Origin: Jaltomata sinuosa
Lineage: Eukaryota; Streptophyta; Magnoliopsida; Solanales; Solanaceae
DNA length: 64,000 bases
Direction: 5' to 3'
Assembly: GCA_003996215.1 (NCBI GenBank)
Contig: QJPP01001803.1
Span: forward strand, 1 to 64,000
Positions 1 through 10,213 of the stretch are shown here, one piece after another. Within the stretch, counting starts at the first letter, position 1, and each line of letters starts with the position of its first letter. The notes under the pieces were generated by a model, which was given only the letters and a program-made list of their open reading frames with translations, did not search any database and was not told the DNA's origin. A program made the translations under genes and the position numbers.

Positions 1-7
1 TGGATGA

Positions 8-3000
8 TGTAATGACCCTTTTGGTCATTTATGCATTTTTGCCTTTCTTGTACCATTAGAGCTTGCCTCTAGTGACCCCAAGTCATTCATGGCTTGCTGG
101 GACTGGTAGTTCGGTGCCCGAGCCATTTGTTTTGTATTTTGGTCGTTTCTTATTTTAGAGCTTTAGGCTTTTCAAATTGTTGACTTCGGTCAACATTCTT
201 GGTGAATATGCTCGGAATCAAATTCTGAGCAATCTGTTAGCACTGGAGCGTGGACTTTGGTCTAGTAGGACCTTTGGTCGGGACCCGGGTGCTTTTCAGC
301 TTAGAATTCTCTCTCATTCTCTATTTTTAGGCTAGTTGGGCTTACTTGGTTGACTTTCATCAACATTTGGAGAAGACGGCCTCGGATGAAAATTTTGTCA
401 GCGTTGTTGGCTCCAAAACACCGAGTTTAGGATAGAGGAACCATTGGTTTGGGTCTCGAGGCTTCCGGGCTTGATTTTGGCCATTGAGTTCTGTTTTGAA
501 AATAGTTGGCTAAAGGTTGATTTTGGGCATGGGGACCACTCTTCGTTAAATCAACCTCCGATCAGATTTTCATCAATTTCATTGGATCCGGAATGTCGTT
601 TCTAGTCGAATAGCTCATGTCGTTTGTGTTCGCGGGACCCCGAATGCGTTCTTGGGGACCCAAAGTGTAAATTGGCAATGCTGGTTGTTGTTGTGGCACC
701 AGGGCGCCACCTGGGAAGCCCCTGCGTGGCCATGGCCGCTCCTGTGCCTCAACACCAAGCATGGCCTCCTGCGCACCAGCACCCATGCGCGCCATGGGCC
801 GCCCCTGCGCCATGGCTGGCCACTTTACATAGTTGTTGGCAGCTTTTTCTGCTTTAGTTCCCATCTTAAAACTATGATTTCTCCTCCATTTTAGCTCCAA
901 ATTGCTCAAAATTTTCACCAGCTCACTCCCATTGCTTGGAAGAATAATTGTTGCTGATCCGGACTCATTTCTTTGCCTCATAAATAGGTTAATTCTCTAG
1001 TTAATTTCCTTTATTTTCCATAAATTCTCCCCTTTAAATTCTGGATTCTTGGGGCTATTTTTACCCCTTCCCGTGGTCCATTTCCGCTCAAATTTTGAGC
1101 ACGTTCCCTCGAGAATGTGAAGAACACCTTGGTGTTTTTTGTTTCTGGTTGCGGGTTGTATGTTTTGGGCCCATGGGCCCGTTTGTGACCTGAATTTCGA
1201 CCCGGTTATATTTATAGCATTTTGGGTATTGTTAGTCTCGTATTAATGTGTAGATTATTGTGTTGATAGTGGTTTCATGAATTGGAGCTTCCCAGAGCAG
1301 TTTGAGCCTGGATGATGTCATTCCCGCAGCTAGTCATCAAATGACAGATATGTTATGGTCTTTCCCTACCTAGATTCTGCGTAAAGGCTATAACTGCATT
1401 AATTAGTATCCTTGGGTGGGTTGTATTAGGTTGGTACCCTCAGACCTTCTCTGCCTTTTCTGCCCATTATTTCATACATTATTTGTAGTATTCGTGTTGT
1501 ATTGTACATTACTCTTGTGGACCTGCATGGCCTTGTATTGACTCTGGAACATAGATGATGGGTTATTTGGGAATGTCCGGGTGTCCCAAACATAGAGCTT
1601 TTATTTTAGGCTGGTTATGTCTGCTATTGAGTTGTGGAGCTTGTGCACGGCTGCTACAAATGTTTGTGAGCCGTTGGGCTAATTTATATTTGTGTGCGAA
1701 TATATCATCCATGAAAAAAGGTTTTTCCCTGCATGTTTTATCATTATTTTGGCTTTGAGCCTACTATAGTCAGTTTTCTAAACCTTGCATGGCCTTGGGG
1801 GGCCGTTTTCGGTATAAATGATGATAAAATGGGATTTGGATGATTTCAGACTTGATTTTCTAGTGATACAAGGCTCGGTAGGAACGAAGCACTAGACTTG
1901 ATTTTATTATTGGTTTAGACCCGGATACGCGCTGGGCATATTTTGAGAGGGTTATTGAGACTTTTACTACTGATTTAGTTCCAGAAGTACTCCGGGCACT
2001 CTTTATAAGAGTTATCGAGGTTTGGCTACTGTTTTAGACCTATTTCAATCCTGGGAATGTACTTCAAGGTTTTGATTCTCTGAGATTTTGCTTTTGTTAG
2101 TGCATATGGTTAGGGAACAATACGGGCCCTACCGTTCCAGGACCTTGCCAAGGGGTCAAGCATGCCAGAGGAGGGGTATATGGTGTTGAATGGTGTATAG
2201 TGGGTACGTCCTACCATGGGTCCTCCTGTCGGAGTGCCGAGAGAGGTGCATATAGAGTTACTATTATCAGTTCCATCATTATTATCATCATACATGTTCA
2301 CTCTGATTCCACCCTTATTTGATGTATGTTTAGTGTACGCTCCGATTGTATTGGTGGTCAGAGGGTTTATTTTCACTAGATTGTGTTCCTCGGTTGTATG
2401 GACGGTCGTTTGGACTGTAGGTAGATTACATTACTTCTTTAATTTTGTAGCACTAGTATGGACTTTTGGTACCGATTGGATGAGTGGTTTTAGCTTGTTG
2501 AGGCACCAGTTTTGGGACTGTAAGTATTGAGAAGCCAGTGGGCCTTGCGTTGCAGAGATTTTGATTGTGTAGACTTCTGAGCGGTTGTGGGATATTTGAC
2601 TTCTGTTCTTGTCCTGGTTCTAACTAGATTATCTAGTTACTTGTGGGTTAGTTATTCCATACTAGGCTTGAGTTGTAAGTGGTTTTCGTCTATTTTATCT
2701 TGGTATTTGATGTCTTAGGCATGTTTCTGTTAGTATGTGATTTCTAGTTTGATTGTTGGTTTGCTTTCCTTCTTTCCCGTTCTTTTTGAGGTTACTGGTA
2801 TACCACCCATCTCTTTAAATTCTTTTTATATATACTGTTGTTGCAAGGATCCCAGGTGCGTGCTTCTTCCTTCTTTCACTTGTGTATCTGTGTATGTATA
2901 TTTTCGGTGCTAGCATGTATTCTTGTACTCTTGGTTGAATTACCCTTGTGTTAGCTTTCTTGTGCTTCCTCCTTGTTTTCTGTGACTATTTCTTTTTTTT

Positions 3001-3534
3001 TTGCTTATTATTGCTTTTATATTTTATATGCGCTCAGTCGGCCGATGATGCCTACTGGGTACCCATTTCTTAGCAATTGGTGCTCATACTACTCTTCTAC
3101 ATCTTTTTGGTGCAGATATTAGTTGAGCTTTCGCCGTTGATAGCATTGGAGACTCGTGCAGCTTTTGGATATTCTAGACTAGGGTAAGCGCCTGACGGTC
3201 GGGGCTTGACCATATTTTATTTGTTGTACTGTTACTCGTTGAATATTCAGAGACAGTTGTACTTATCATTTTGTTACTTCTATCACTTGTATTCTATTAG
3301 AAGCTTATGTACTATCGATACCAAGTCTTGGGTTGGTGTTGTTTTAATTTTGTATATACATTCAGGTTGTTGCTTCCGCTTTATCTATCTTTATATTCTG
3401 CTTTCGCGTATTTCTGCTTATTGTGCATATCGGTTAAGTAGTAGACCATTACTAACCATTATAGGCTACGACAATAGGTTCACCTACTGGGTGGTTGTAG
3501 ATGCCATCATGACCTGAGAAATTGGGTCGTGACA
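8..3534 (+). repeat. E1: 3.5 kb LTR of a Ty3/gypsy element
   Basis: Begins TGTAATGACCC and ends GTCGTGACA, the TG...CA form of an LTR. It matches the E3 3' LTR (35873-39495) from end to end: both open with the same gatgaccctt region, share the block ending in cattcatggcttg, and close with the gagaaat-gggtcgtga tail. The seven bases before it look like the last bases of an internal region, so it is probably the 3' LTR of an element lying mostly left of the window. A solo LTR is the alternative. It is inserted in the integrase gene of E2, which resumes at 3535. The expected left copy of the TSD (right copy TCTCC) lies outside the window. A TATA-like cataaata is at about 979. ORFs inside it look random. 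Confidence 0.85.
670..850. repeat. GC-rich palindrome block in E1 LTR
   Basis: A GC-rich patch of short self-complementary words in otherwise AT-rich LTR. GTGGC at 693-697 pairs with GCCAC at 706-710, and ggcgcc, ccatgg and gcgcgc-type words recur up to about 830. The E3 LTR has a GC-rich palindrome block at a similar place, but with a different core word (AGCGC/GCGCT). This is a direct sequence observation; its function is unknown. Confidence 0.6.
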
Positions 3535-4526
3535 TCTCCCAAGGGGGAGACGGAATGCTTCGCTACCAGGGTTATTTATATGTCCCTAATGTGGGTGATT
3601 TGAGGAAGTGAATCTTGATAGAAACTCATAATTCTAGATATGCTATTTATCTTGGCGACACCAAGATGTACCGTGTCCTACGGGAAGTCTATTATTGGAA
3701 TGGCATGAAGAACGACATCGCAGATTTTGTGGCCAAGTGTCCCAGCAGGTGAAGGTAGAATATCATAGACCGGGAGGCATGGCTCAAGAGATTAGCGCTC
3801 CTACTTGGAAGTGGGAATGAACCAACATAGATTTCATACAGGCTTACCTCGTAGTCGCAGACATCATGACTCCATTTGGGTGACTGTGGATAGGGTCACC
3901 AAATCAACCCACTTCTTAGCGGTTAAGACTACAAATTCAAAAGAAGATTATGCTAGACAATTCATCAGCGAGATAGTTAGGTTTCATGGGGTCCCCTTTT
4001 CTATCATCTCAGATAGGGGTACTCAGTTTACAACTCATATTTGGAGATCCTTTCAGAAAGGTATTGGTACTCAGGTAAACCTCAAAACAACACTTCATCC
4101 ACAGAAAGATGGTCAGGCAGAGCGTACCATTCAGACCTTACAGGACATGTTGAGAGCTTGTGTGATAAATTTTAAGGGTAGTTGGGATGATCACTAACCT
4201 CTCGTAGAGTTCTCCTACAATAACAACTTTCATTCTAGCATTCGTATGGCTCGTATAAAGCACTTTATCGGCGTAGGTGCAGATCACCTGTTGGCTGGTT
4301 TGAAGTAGGTGAAGAAGCTTTGATTATTCCAGATTCAGTTCATGAGGCTATGGAGAAAGTTCAGCTCATAAGAGAAAGGTTGAAGACTTCTCAGAGTCGT
4401 CAAAAGTCTTACGCAGATGTAAGAACAAGGGACTTAGAATTTGAGATCGACGATTGGGTTTTCTTTAAAGTGTCACCCATGAAAGGTGTGATGAGATTTG
4501 GCAAGAAAGGAAAGCTCAATCCCTTC
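3535..4526 (+). pseudogene. E2: broken Ty3/gypsy integrase fragment
   Basis: This is the remnant of a Tekay-like pol gene and begins mid-gene. It starts at the linker that in E5 lies at 14889 (ctcccaag...gggaga), followed by the integrase zinc-binding region (REVYYWNGMK, then a damaged CPxC near 3738). The core follows: the first catalytic Asp survives in a shifted frame near 3829, the second Asp is in IISDRGTQF (GAT at 4012), and the Glu is in QAERT (GAG at 4120). Stops and frameshifts occur near 3610, 3735, 3840, 4195 and 4270. The last recognisable motif is MKGVMRFGKKGKL near 4480-4515, after which homology stops and E3 LTR sequence begins. The C-terminal part and chromodomain are missing. 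It cannot be functional. Confidence 0.85.
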
Positions 4527-6923
4527 CCAAATTTCAACTTTTTCCTCCATTGTTGAACCTCCATGGATATAAATTCTAAAAGCTTGGTTTTTCCCTTGAA
4601 GAATCTGCCTCCTTGGAGTTGCATGTCCTATAAATTCTGTGATTTTGTTTCCTTGGTGTGTTGCTCTCGTTTTGGTAAGCTTCCTTGCTCTAATTTCGAT
4701 AATTGTTCTTAAATTCCAACTTTAAGCCCTCTTTTGTGAGGGCAATTTTGGTGCCTTCTTCATTGCCAAAATTTCTCAGAGCATGTCTTCCTGGCATCAT
4801 TGTAGTCATCGTGTTTTTTTTCATTTTCAATTTTGGGTTGGAGGGCCCACGGGCCCATTGGTGACCCGAATATCGGCCTGGCTATTATTATAGCGATATG
4901 GGTATCATTAGACTCGTTTAATGTGTTTTTTATGTTTTTGATAGTTTGATTATCATTCGAGGTTTCTCAGAGCAATTCGGGCTTGGATATCATTGTCCCA
5001 GCAGCTTATTGTCGGACGACAGGTAGGTTACTATTTAAACTCTTTAGACTTCGCATATATAGTATAAAATTGTATTAGTGGGCATCTTTGGATTGCGTTT
5101 ACTAGTTGGTACCACAGACCTTGACCGCTTATTCATGTCCAGTTACTTTTCTTCCTCCGATGTTTGTAGTAATTGTCTTATACACTCTATACACCCTTGT
5201 GGTCCTATGAGGCCTTATATTAACTCTGTAACATAGATGGTGGGAATTTGGGGATGTCCATGAGTCACGGATATTGTTATTATTGTTTTAGAGCTGGCTA
5301 TCTGTGTTGTAGAATGATTGGAGCATGTGCAGGGCCAATAGGTTGATTGTGAGTCATTGGGCTATTGCTAGTGATTGAGCATACCATTATCATGCATATA
5401 AAAGGATTTTTTTCATGATTTTACAATGGTTTTGGCTTCAGGCCTTCTATTGATGATTTCTAAATCTTGCATGGCCCGTGGGTCCCATTTTTTGTAATTG
5501 ATTATGAAATGGTTAGGTATCATCTTAATGGATTTTCTTGGGGTAAGAAAAGTTAAAATAAAGATTTGTTACAGTTTTTCTACTATATATTAGACCCGGT
5601 TGAAATGAGGTACTAGATTCACCCTGTTATGGATGAGAAATGATATTAGACTTGGTAAAGCCGAGCATCAGACTTGATTTACTATTGTTTTAGACCTGGA
5701 TATGTCGGGGCACCCTTGAAGGGGGTTTATGAGACTTATTCCATTGATTTAGACCTAGATGGAATTCAGGCATGCATTTTGAGCATTTGAGTACTAATTT
5801 GGATCCGGTGGCACCCTGGACTGATATTTTGAGGTTAGAGTGTAGTTTGTGGTCTACAAGTAGACCTTCATGGACCCTGTCATTTTTTACCAAGTTCTAT
5901 AGGCAAAACGGTGACCAGGGGTAGGGGTGTACGGCGGAGTAGATGTACTCGGGAGAAGTCCTTCCATAAATCCTGCCTTTATTGGACCTTTGGGGAACTG
6001 GAGGGGGTAACATAATGACACTATTATTACACTTAGTTTGGAATATTATATCCTATCATTCATTTTTGTGAGGTACCACCCTTGTTTGTTGTTTATTGAT
6101 TGTACGCTCCGATAGTATGGGATGCCGGAGGTTTGTCTTCACTTGTTTGTGTTCCTTGGGTGTATAGGCGCCCCTGGGACTGTAGGTAGACTTATTGTTA
6201 GTATTTCGCTCTATTGGTTCCTATTGTGGTTTCTAGTGAGATTGGAGATTGATAAGAATGCTTTTGGGTTTCTAACTATAGGATTCTAACTTGAGATTTG
6301 TATGTCTACTTGGGGTTATCGTACCTTTTATTGAAGCATGATTATTGTTATATTTTCTCTCCTTTACTATCCATTTGAGGTTACAAGTATACCACCTACT
6401 TTCTAAACACTTCTTTATTTACTTATTGCTGCGAGAATCCCGGGTACGTGTTTCGTTCTTTCACTTGTGATGTGTATTCTTTTACCTAGTCATATGTGTT
6501 GTTCCTGCCTGTATACCTTCTGTGCTAGTTTCCGTGTACTTACTCGTTGCCTTATGTGACTAATTGTTTTTTGTTCTGCTTATTACTGCTCTTTTATCTT
6601 ATATATGCCCAGTCGGCCTATGATACCTACTGGGTACCGGTTTCTTTGCAATTGGTGATCATACTACACTCTGCATCTTTTGGTGCAAATCCTAGTGTGG
6701 GCCATCGCCGCAAGATCGTGGATTCATTCTTGGGGGATCTTTTGGACTATCAAAACTGAGGGTGAGCTCTTGGCGGCCGGAGCTTAGATTTAGTTTATCT
6801 TTTGTACTATGTAATCTGTTACTACTCAGAGACATTGTGTATATATTATTTTTTATGCTTCGTACTCCCCATATGTATGTTCCGGCTTTATACTATAATA
6901 TCAGGTTTTGGGGTTTGATTTAG
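4527..6923 (+). repeat. E3 5' LTR, left part (5'-truncated)
   Basis: Collinear with 36918-39303 of the E3 3' LTR: both share the cctccattgttga...ctataaattctaaaag stretch at the start and the caggttttggggttt stretch at the end. The first roughly 1050 bases of the LTR, including the palindrome block, are missing. A TATA-like tataaatt lies at 4568-4575 (same site at 36957 in the 3' copy). It ends at the E4 insertion, where the target TTTAG at 6919-6923 forms the left half of the E4 TSD. Confidence 0.88.
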
Positions 6924-7176
6924 TGATCTTGGGCATATTTCTACACCCGCTTGCCTCATTTACCCATGTTTTTGCCTTCTTTTGAGGGTAAAAGTGATGT
7001 ATATCCCTATGATTATTTGCATATTCTTTATTATAAGCTAATATATGTAATTAGATGCTTTGCAGGGAGAACATGGATTAAAACAACCCATGAGATTTAA
7101 AATGGAAGCATAAAAGCAATAGAAAGGAGTTAGCAAAGTTCCAGGAGAAAAACAAAGCAAAAGAGAAAATCTGGGC

Positions 7177-7320
7177 AGTGGGTCTATGGTGGGGCGCTGC
7201 CCCAGACCCAAAACTTTAGAAGAGTAAAGTTGGGCCTATGGTGGGGTGCCATGCCAGGCCCAAAACTTCAGAAGTCGAGCATTGGCACTGTGGTGGCGCG
7301 CTGCGCTAGAGCCCAACCTG
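7177..7320. repeat. Three hairpin-forming repeats in E4 LTR
   Basis: Three related units of about 55 bases, each built around ctatggtgggg...gcc...ccaaaact. Unit 1 has the inner arms TGGGGC/GCCCCA around GCT (7190-7204), enclosed by GGGTC/GACCC. Unit 2 has the outer arms GGGCCT/AGGCCC. Unit 3 is looser (gcgcgctgcgc). The 3' LTR has the same block at about 20103-20255. It lies just upstream of the TATA box, so it may be part of the promoter or form a structure in antisense or readthrough RNA. Confidence 0.65.
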
Positions 7321-7376
7321 AAAATTTATCAGCTTTTTTCTATTCCAAATCCAAGGGGGTGATTTTCCTCATACTC

Positions 7377-7384
7377 TATAAATA
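7377..7384 (+). promoter_or_regulatory. Probable TATA box of E4 LTR
   Basis: Reads TATAAATA in the context cctcatactc-tataaata. The 3' LTR keeps the site as tataaaga at 20313-20320. It is about 450 bases into the LTR, a sensible U3/R boundary. Confidence 0.6.
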
Positions 7385-8280
7385 CATCTCAAATCACAAT
7401 TTTTACATAACTTTTAACCTATGAAGAGCTAGAAGTTGCCATGGAGGCCAGAGAATATTGATTTCATCTTTTATTCTCCTTTATTATTTATTTAACGTTT
7501 TTTGAATGAATTGTTGCAATTACTCCATGTCTATGTGGAGTTAAACTTCTCGTTCTAGGATTATTGTAGCTTCATGATTGTCGTAGTAGACTCTTGATTC
7601 GATTTGTGAAGATTATCATATTAGTTGTTCTTATATTTGTGTGCTTATTATTTTAATGCTTAGCTACCATTAAAATAAATCTGTAATCTCTTTGTGAACT
7701 CGGAAGTAGAATTATTGGGATAGAACAAAAAATATAGGGAGCAAGGCATCTCTTTTTAACGTAAAGGGTAGGTTCGCGACTAGGATAGGAATATACCTAG
7801 AACGCCTTGTTTGGTTTATACGAGAAGATATATAAAAGCGTTCGGAATAAGATGTCACATCCCCGCTAAATGATGTAGTTGTGATGTTGTTCAGGATAGG
7901 CAATTAGAGGCTCGAAAGACCATAGTTTTAAAATCAATCCCGAAATCAGTAACTAGATAAACAAACAAGTCAATGAAATTGCTTACTTAACATGATTGTT
8001 AGCGAATCCATAATTCTAGATCGATTTCATCATATTGATTATGTAAAAACCTGTTCTTTGTTTTGTTAATTGTTCATTAGTTAACTTCTTATTTTTTTTT
8101 CTAGATTAGTTAATTATAAATTCTCCTTTGAGTTTTTACGCTTAAATAAATAATTATAACTAGTTTAATTTAGTAAAATAGTTGATCGACAAGTCCATGT
8201 GGGTACGATATTAGACTTACAATCCTATATTACTTGTACGACCGCATACACTTCCGTGTGCATTAGGACGCAACAAGTTT

Positions 8281-8300
8281 TTGACGCCGTTGTCGGGGAC
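8281..8300 (+). other. E4 primer binding site
   Basis: TTGACGCCGTTGTCGGGGAC lies five bases after the 5' LTR. It matches the Athila/Tat-type PBS (tggcgccgttgccgggga, tRNA-Asp class) except for two transitions. This supports the Athila assignment despite the lack of pol. Confidence 0.8.
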
Positions 8301-8410
8301 TTAGAAATTAATTATTTATCTATATTAGACTTTTTGTTTTTATTTATTTGAGTTTTTGTATATATTTTATTTTATTTTATAGATTGTTTTTTTCTACTAC
8401 TCTTTTTAAC

Positions 8411-9576
8411 ATGACATCTAGGGATAAATATTGGTTGAATGATGAGTACTATCCATATATTGGTAATCCTTGTCAGTACTGTGAAGAACCCCACCTGGAT
8501 ATCAATTATCATTATAATCAAGAGGGCGGGTGGTGCGCACCTACCCAATCTTTTGAATTTAATGTATATCATATATGTGGTAGTAAGGATGGTCATTCGA
8601 ATGGTTGTCCTCCCTCTTATTCCCCTTCTCGGAGCCCCTATTATGATTCTTTTGTTGTTTGTGATGTTGGAAGGGGTAATGAAGTGTAGGATGTGAATCA
8701 TGAGGCTCGCCTCATTGATATGCTGAAGCAAATACAGGATTAGCAAGAAGAATTGAGGAAAGACACAATCAAATTGAGGAAAGACACGAAGAGGATAGGT
8801 TCCCAACTCACAGATATACAGGCTATGGTTGAAACTTGTATTGATCAGCAAGTTACGGTCTTAGCCAATACCCAAGATGAACCTCTAGTAGATGAAGAAA
8901 GTGAGTCCCTACAAGGAGAAAGCTGTGAGGAAGCAGACATAGTGAGACAATCTTGGCAAAAGGAACAAGAGGAAAAGTCAAATTTCATGAGTTTCTCCGT
9001 GATAATCTTACATACATGATGACACAGCAGATAGAAGGAAGAGTTGAGCTCAGACAAGGGATAGACCAATTTGGATCAGATATTCATGACTTGGAGGATC
9101 ACTTGAAGAAAATGATTGAGGTGTCTGATACCCAATCACCAATTATTGTGGATACTGGCCAATTAGGGGAGAATAAAGATGAATTCCAACCATTCAACTA
9201 TACTTTATTCATTAGTGCGGATGTTGAGGAGGTACACAAAAGTGAGCTTGTCAAAAAGAATGCAAGTTTTGAGTCGGGACGTGTTGTACCGTATTCTAAT
9301 CACTTTTCTACATTATGTTTGGATGATGACATGAAGATTGAGTCATCTGAGCGAGTGGAGGAGTGTGTAGATGAGGAACAAGGTCCGTACATTCTAAAAT
9401 ATTTCACACGAAAGAGACAAAATGACATTCCTCACTTAAGAGCCAAGAAGTGCAAGATGCGACATCCTTTGCTTGGCCCCTTCATCTTTATACCACCGCT
9501 CCTTGAGCGGAGCAGAAAGTTTGATGCAAAGTTAAAGGTGCAATTCATAAATTCTAAGTGGAAAGAAAAGTGGTGA
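8411..9576 (+). pseudogene. E4 orphan ORF, broken (Cys/His N-terminus and coiled coil)
   Basis: Starts at ATG 8411 (MTSRDKYWLNDEYYPYIG). Stops at 8687 and about 8732 (TAG) and one frameshift between about 8950 and 9000 break it; the last part reads to 9576. The first 90 residues contain Cys-rich stretches (CQYCEEPHLD, then CGSKDGHSNGC) that look like degenerate zinc-binding motifs. Next comes a Lys/Glu-rich segment likely to form a coiled coil (LKQIQD, EELRKDTIKLRKDTKRIG), then an acidic region, and a basic end (LERSRKF, SKWKEKW). I recognise no RT, protease or integrase motif. Its place between PBS and 3' UTR is that of gag, so a gag-derived or gag-substituting protein is possible, but the function is unknown. 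Confidence 0.6.
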
Positions 9577-10213
9577 AGTGATGGCTTCGTGCCGTGATGT
9601 TAAATCAAGAGCTTGTTGGGAGGCAACCCAATTGGTAGTGTAGCTTCTTATTTTTTTATAGTGTCACATTTTTGTTTTGTTTTGATTTTGCAAGTTTGGA
9701 GAAGTCTGAGTACCCGAATTTGAAAGCTATGGAGCATCGTTTAAGCTTAAGTGTGGGGTCATTCTCCCCTTGATAAAAATTGAAGAAACATGCTACCAGC
9801 TAGGCCCTAAAGGGCCTCAGGAAGTATCTCCCACCCTTCTTTTTCATCTTTTTCTATAAATTACTTTGAGGACAAAGCATAATTTTATGTGTGGGGTGGG
9901 GATTCTTCCGATAATTGTGAGTTTAGGGTGGGTATGCCATAGGAGTTTATTTTATTTGAAAAAAAATACAAAAAGATTTTTTTATTTTTTTAGAGTCATA
10001 TCTCATTCACCTCTTAGTTTTTCTTTTTCGAGGGGGTGCCCTTTGAACCGAATAATTTTTATTTTTAGGAGTTATTTTTTTATTTTTAGTCATAGGTAGA
10101 GAAATTTTCTTGACGATGGATGGATGACGACCGTTTGGAGGGAAATTTAGTCATAGAAAGGAGAAAGATTAGAAACTATAGGCTTTTGAATGTTAGGTAC
10201 ATCACCTAAGTAT
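9577..10213 (+). other. E4 3' untranslated region, left part
   Basis: Directly after the ORF stands a stretch (9580-9631) resembling the conserved Athila sequence downstream of integrase: cgtgccgtgatgttaaat, then ttgggaggcaacccaa. It is followed by polypurine-like gtgtgggg motifs at 9747-9759 and 9888-9901. No credible ORF is present. It ends at AGTAT (10209-10213), the left TSD of E5. Confidence 0.65.

Larger units (their letters stand above)
6924..8275 (+). repeat. E4 5' LTR (1352 bp)
   Basis: Nearly the same sequence as 19845-21215. Starts TGATCTTGGG and ends ACGCAACA. It contains the hairpin repeat block (7177-7320), a good TATA box (7377) and the Athila-type U5 end. Confidence 0.9.

Noticed and set aside
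562..981. Minus-strand ORF of 139 codons in the E1 LTR
   Set aside because: Lies in the GC-rich palindrome block of an LTR; no domain and no matching ORF at the same place in the E3 LTR.
1555..3517. Several plus-strand ORFs of 60-104 codons
   Set aside because: Inside the E1 LTR, random-looking and not conserved in the E3 LTR.
8372..8851. Minus-strand ORF of 159 codons
   Set aside because: Antisense shadow of the E4 ORF.
9577..10213. Envelope-like gene of an Athila element
   Set aside because: No membrane protein or sustained ORF; only the conserved post-integrase motif and UTR remain.
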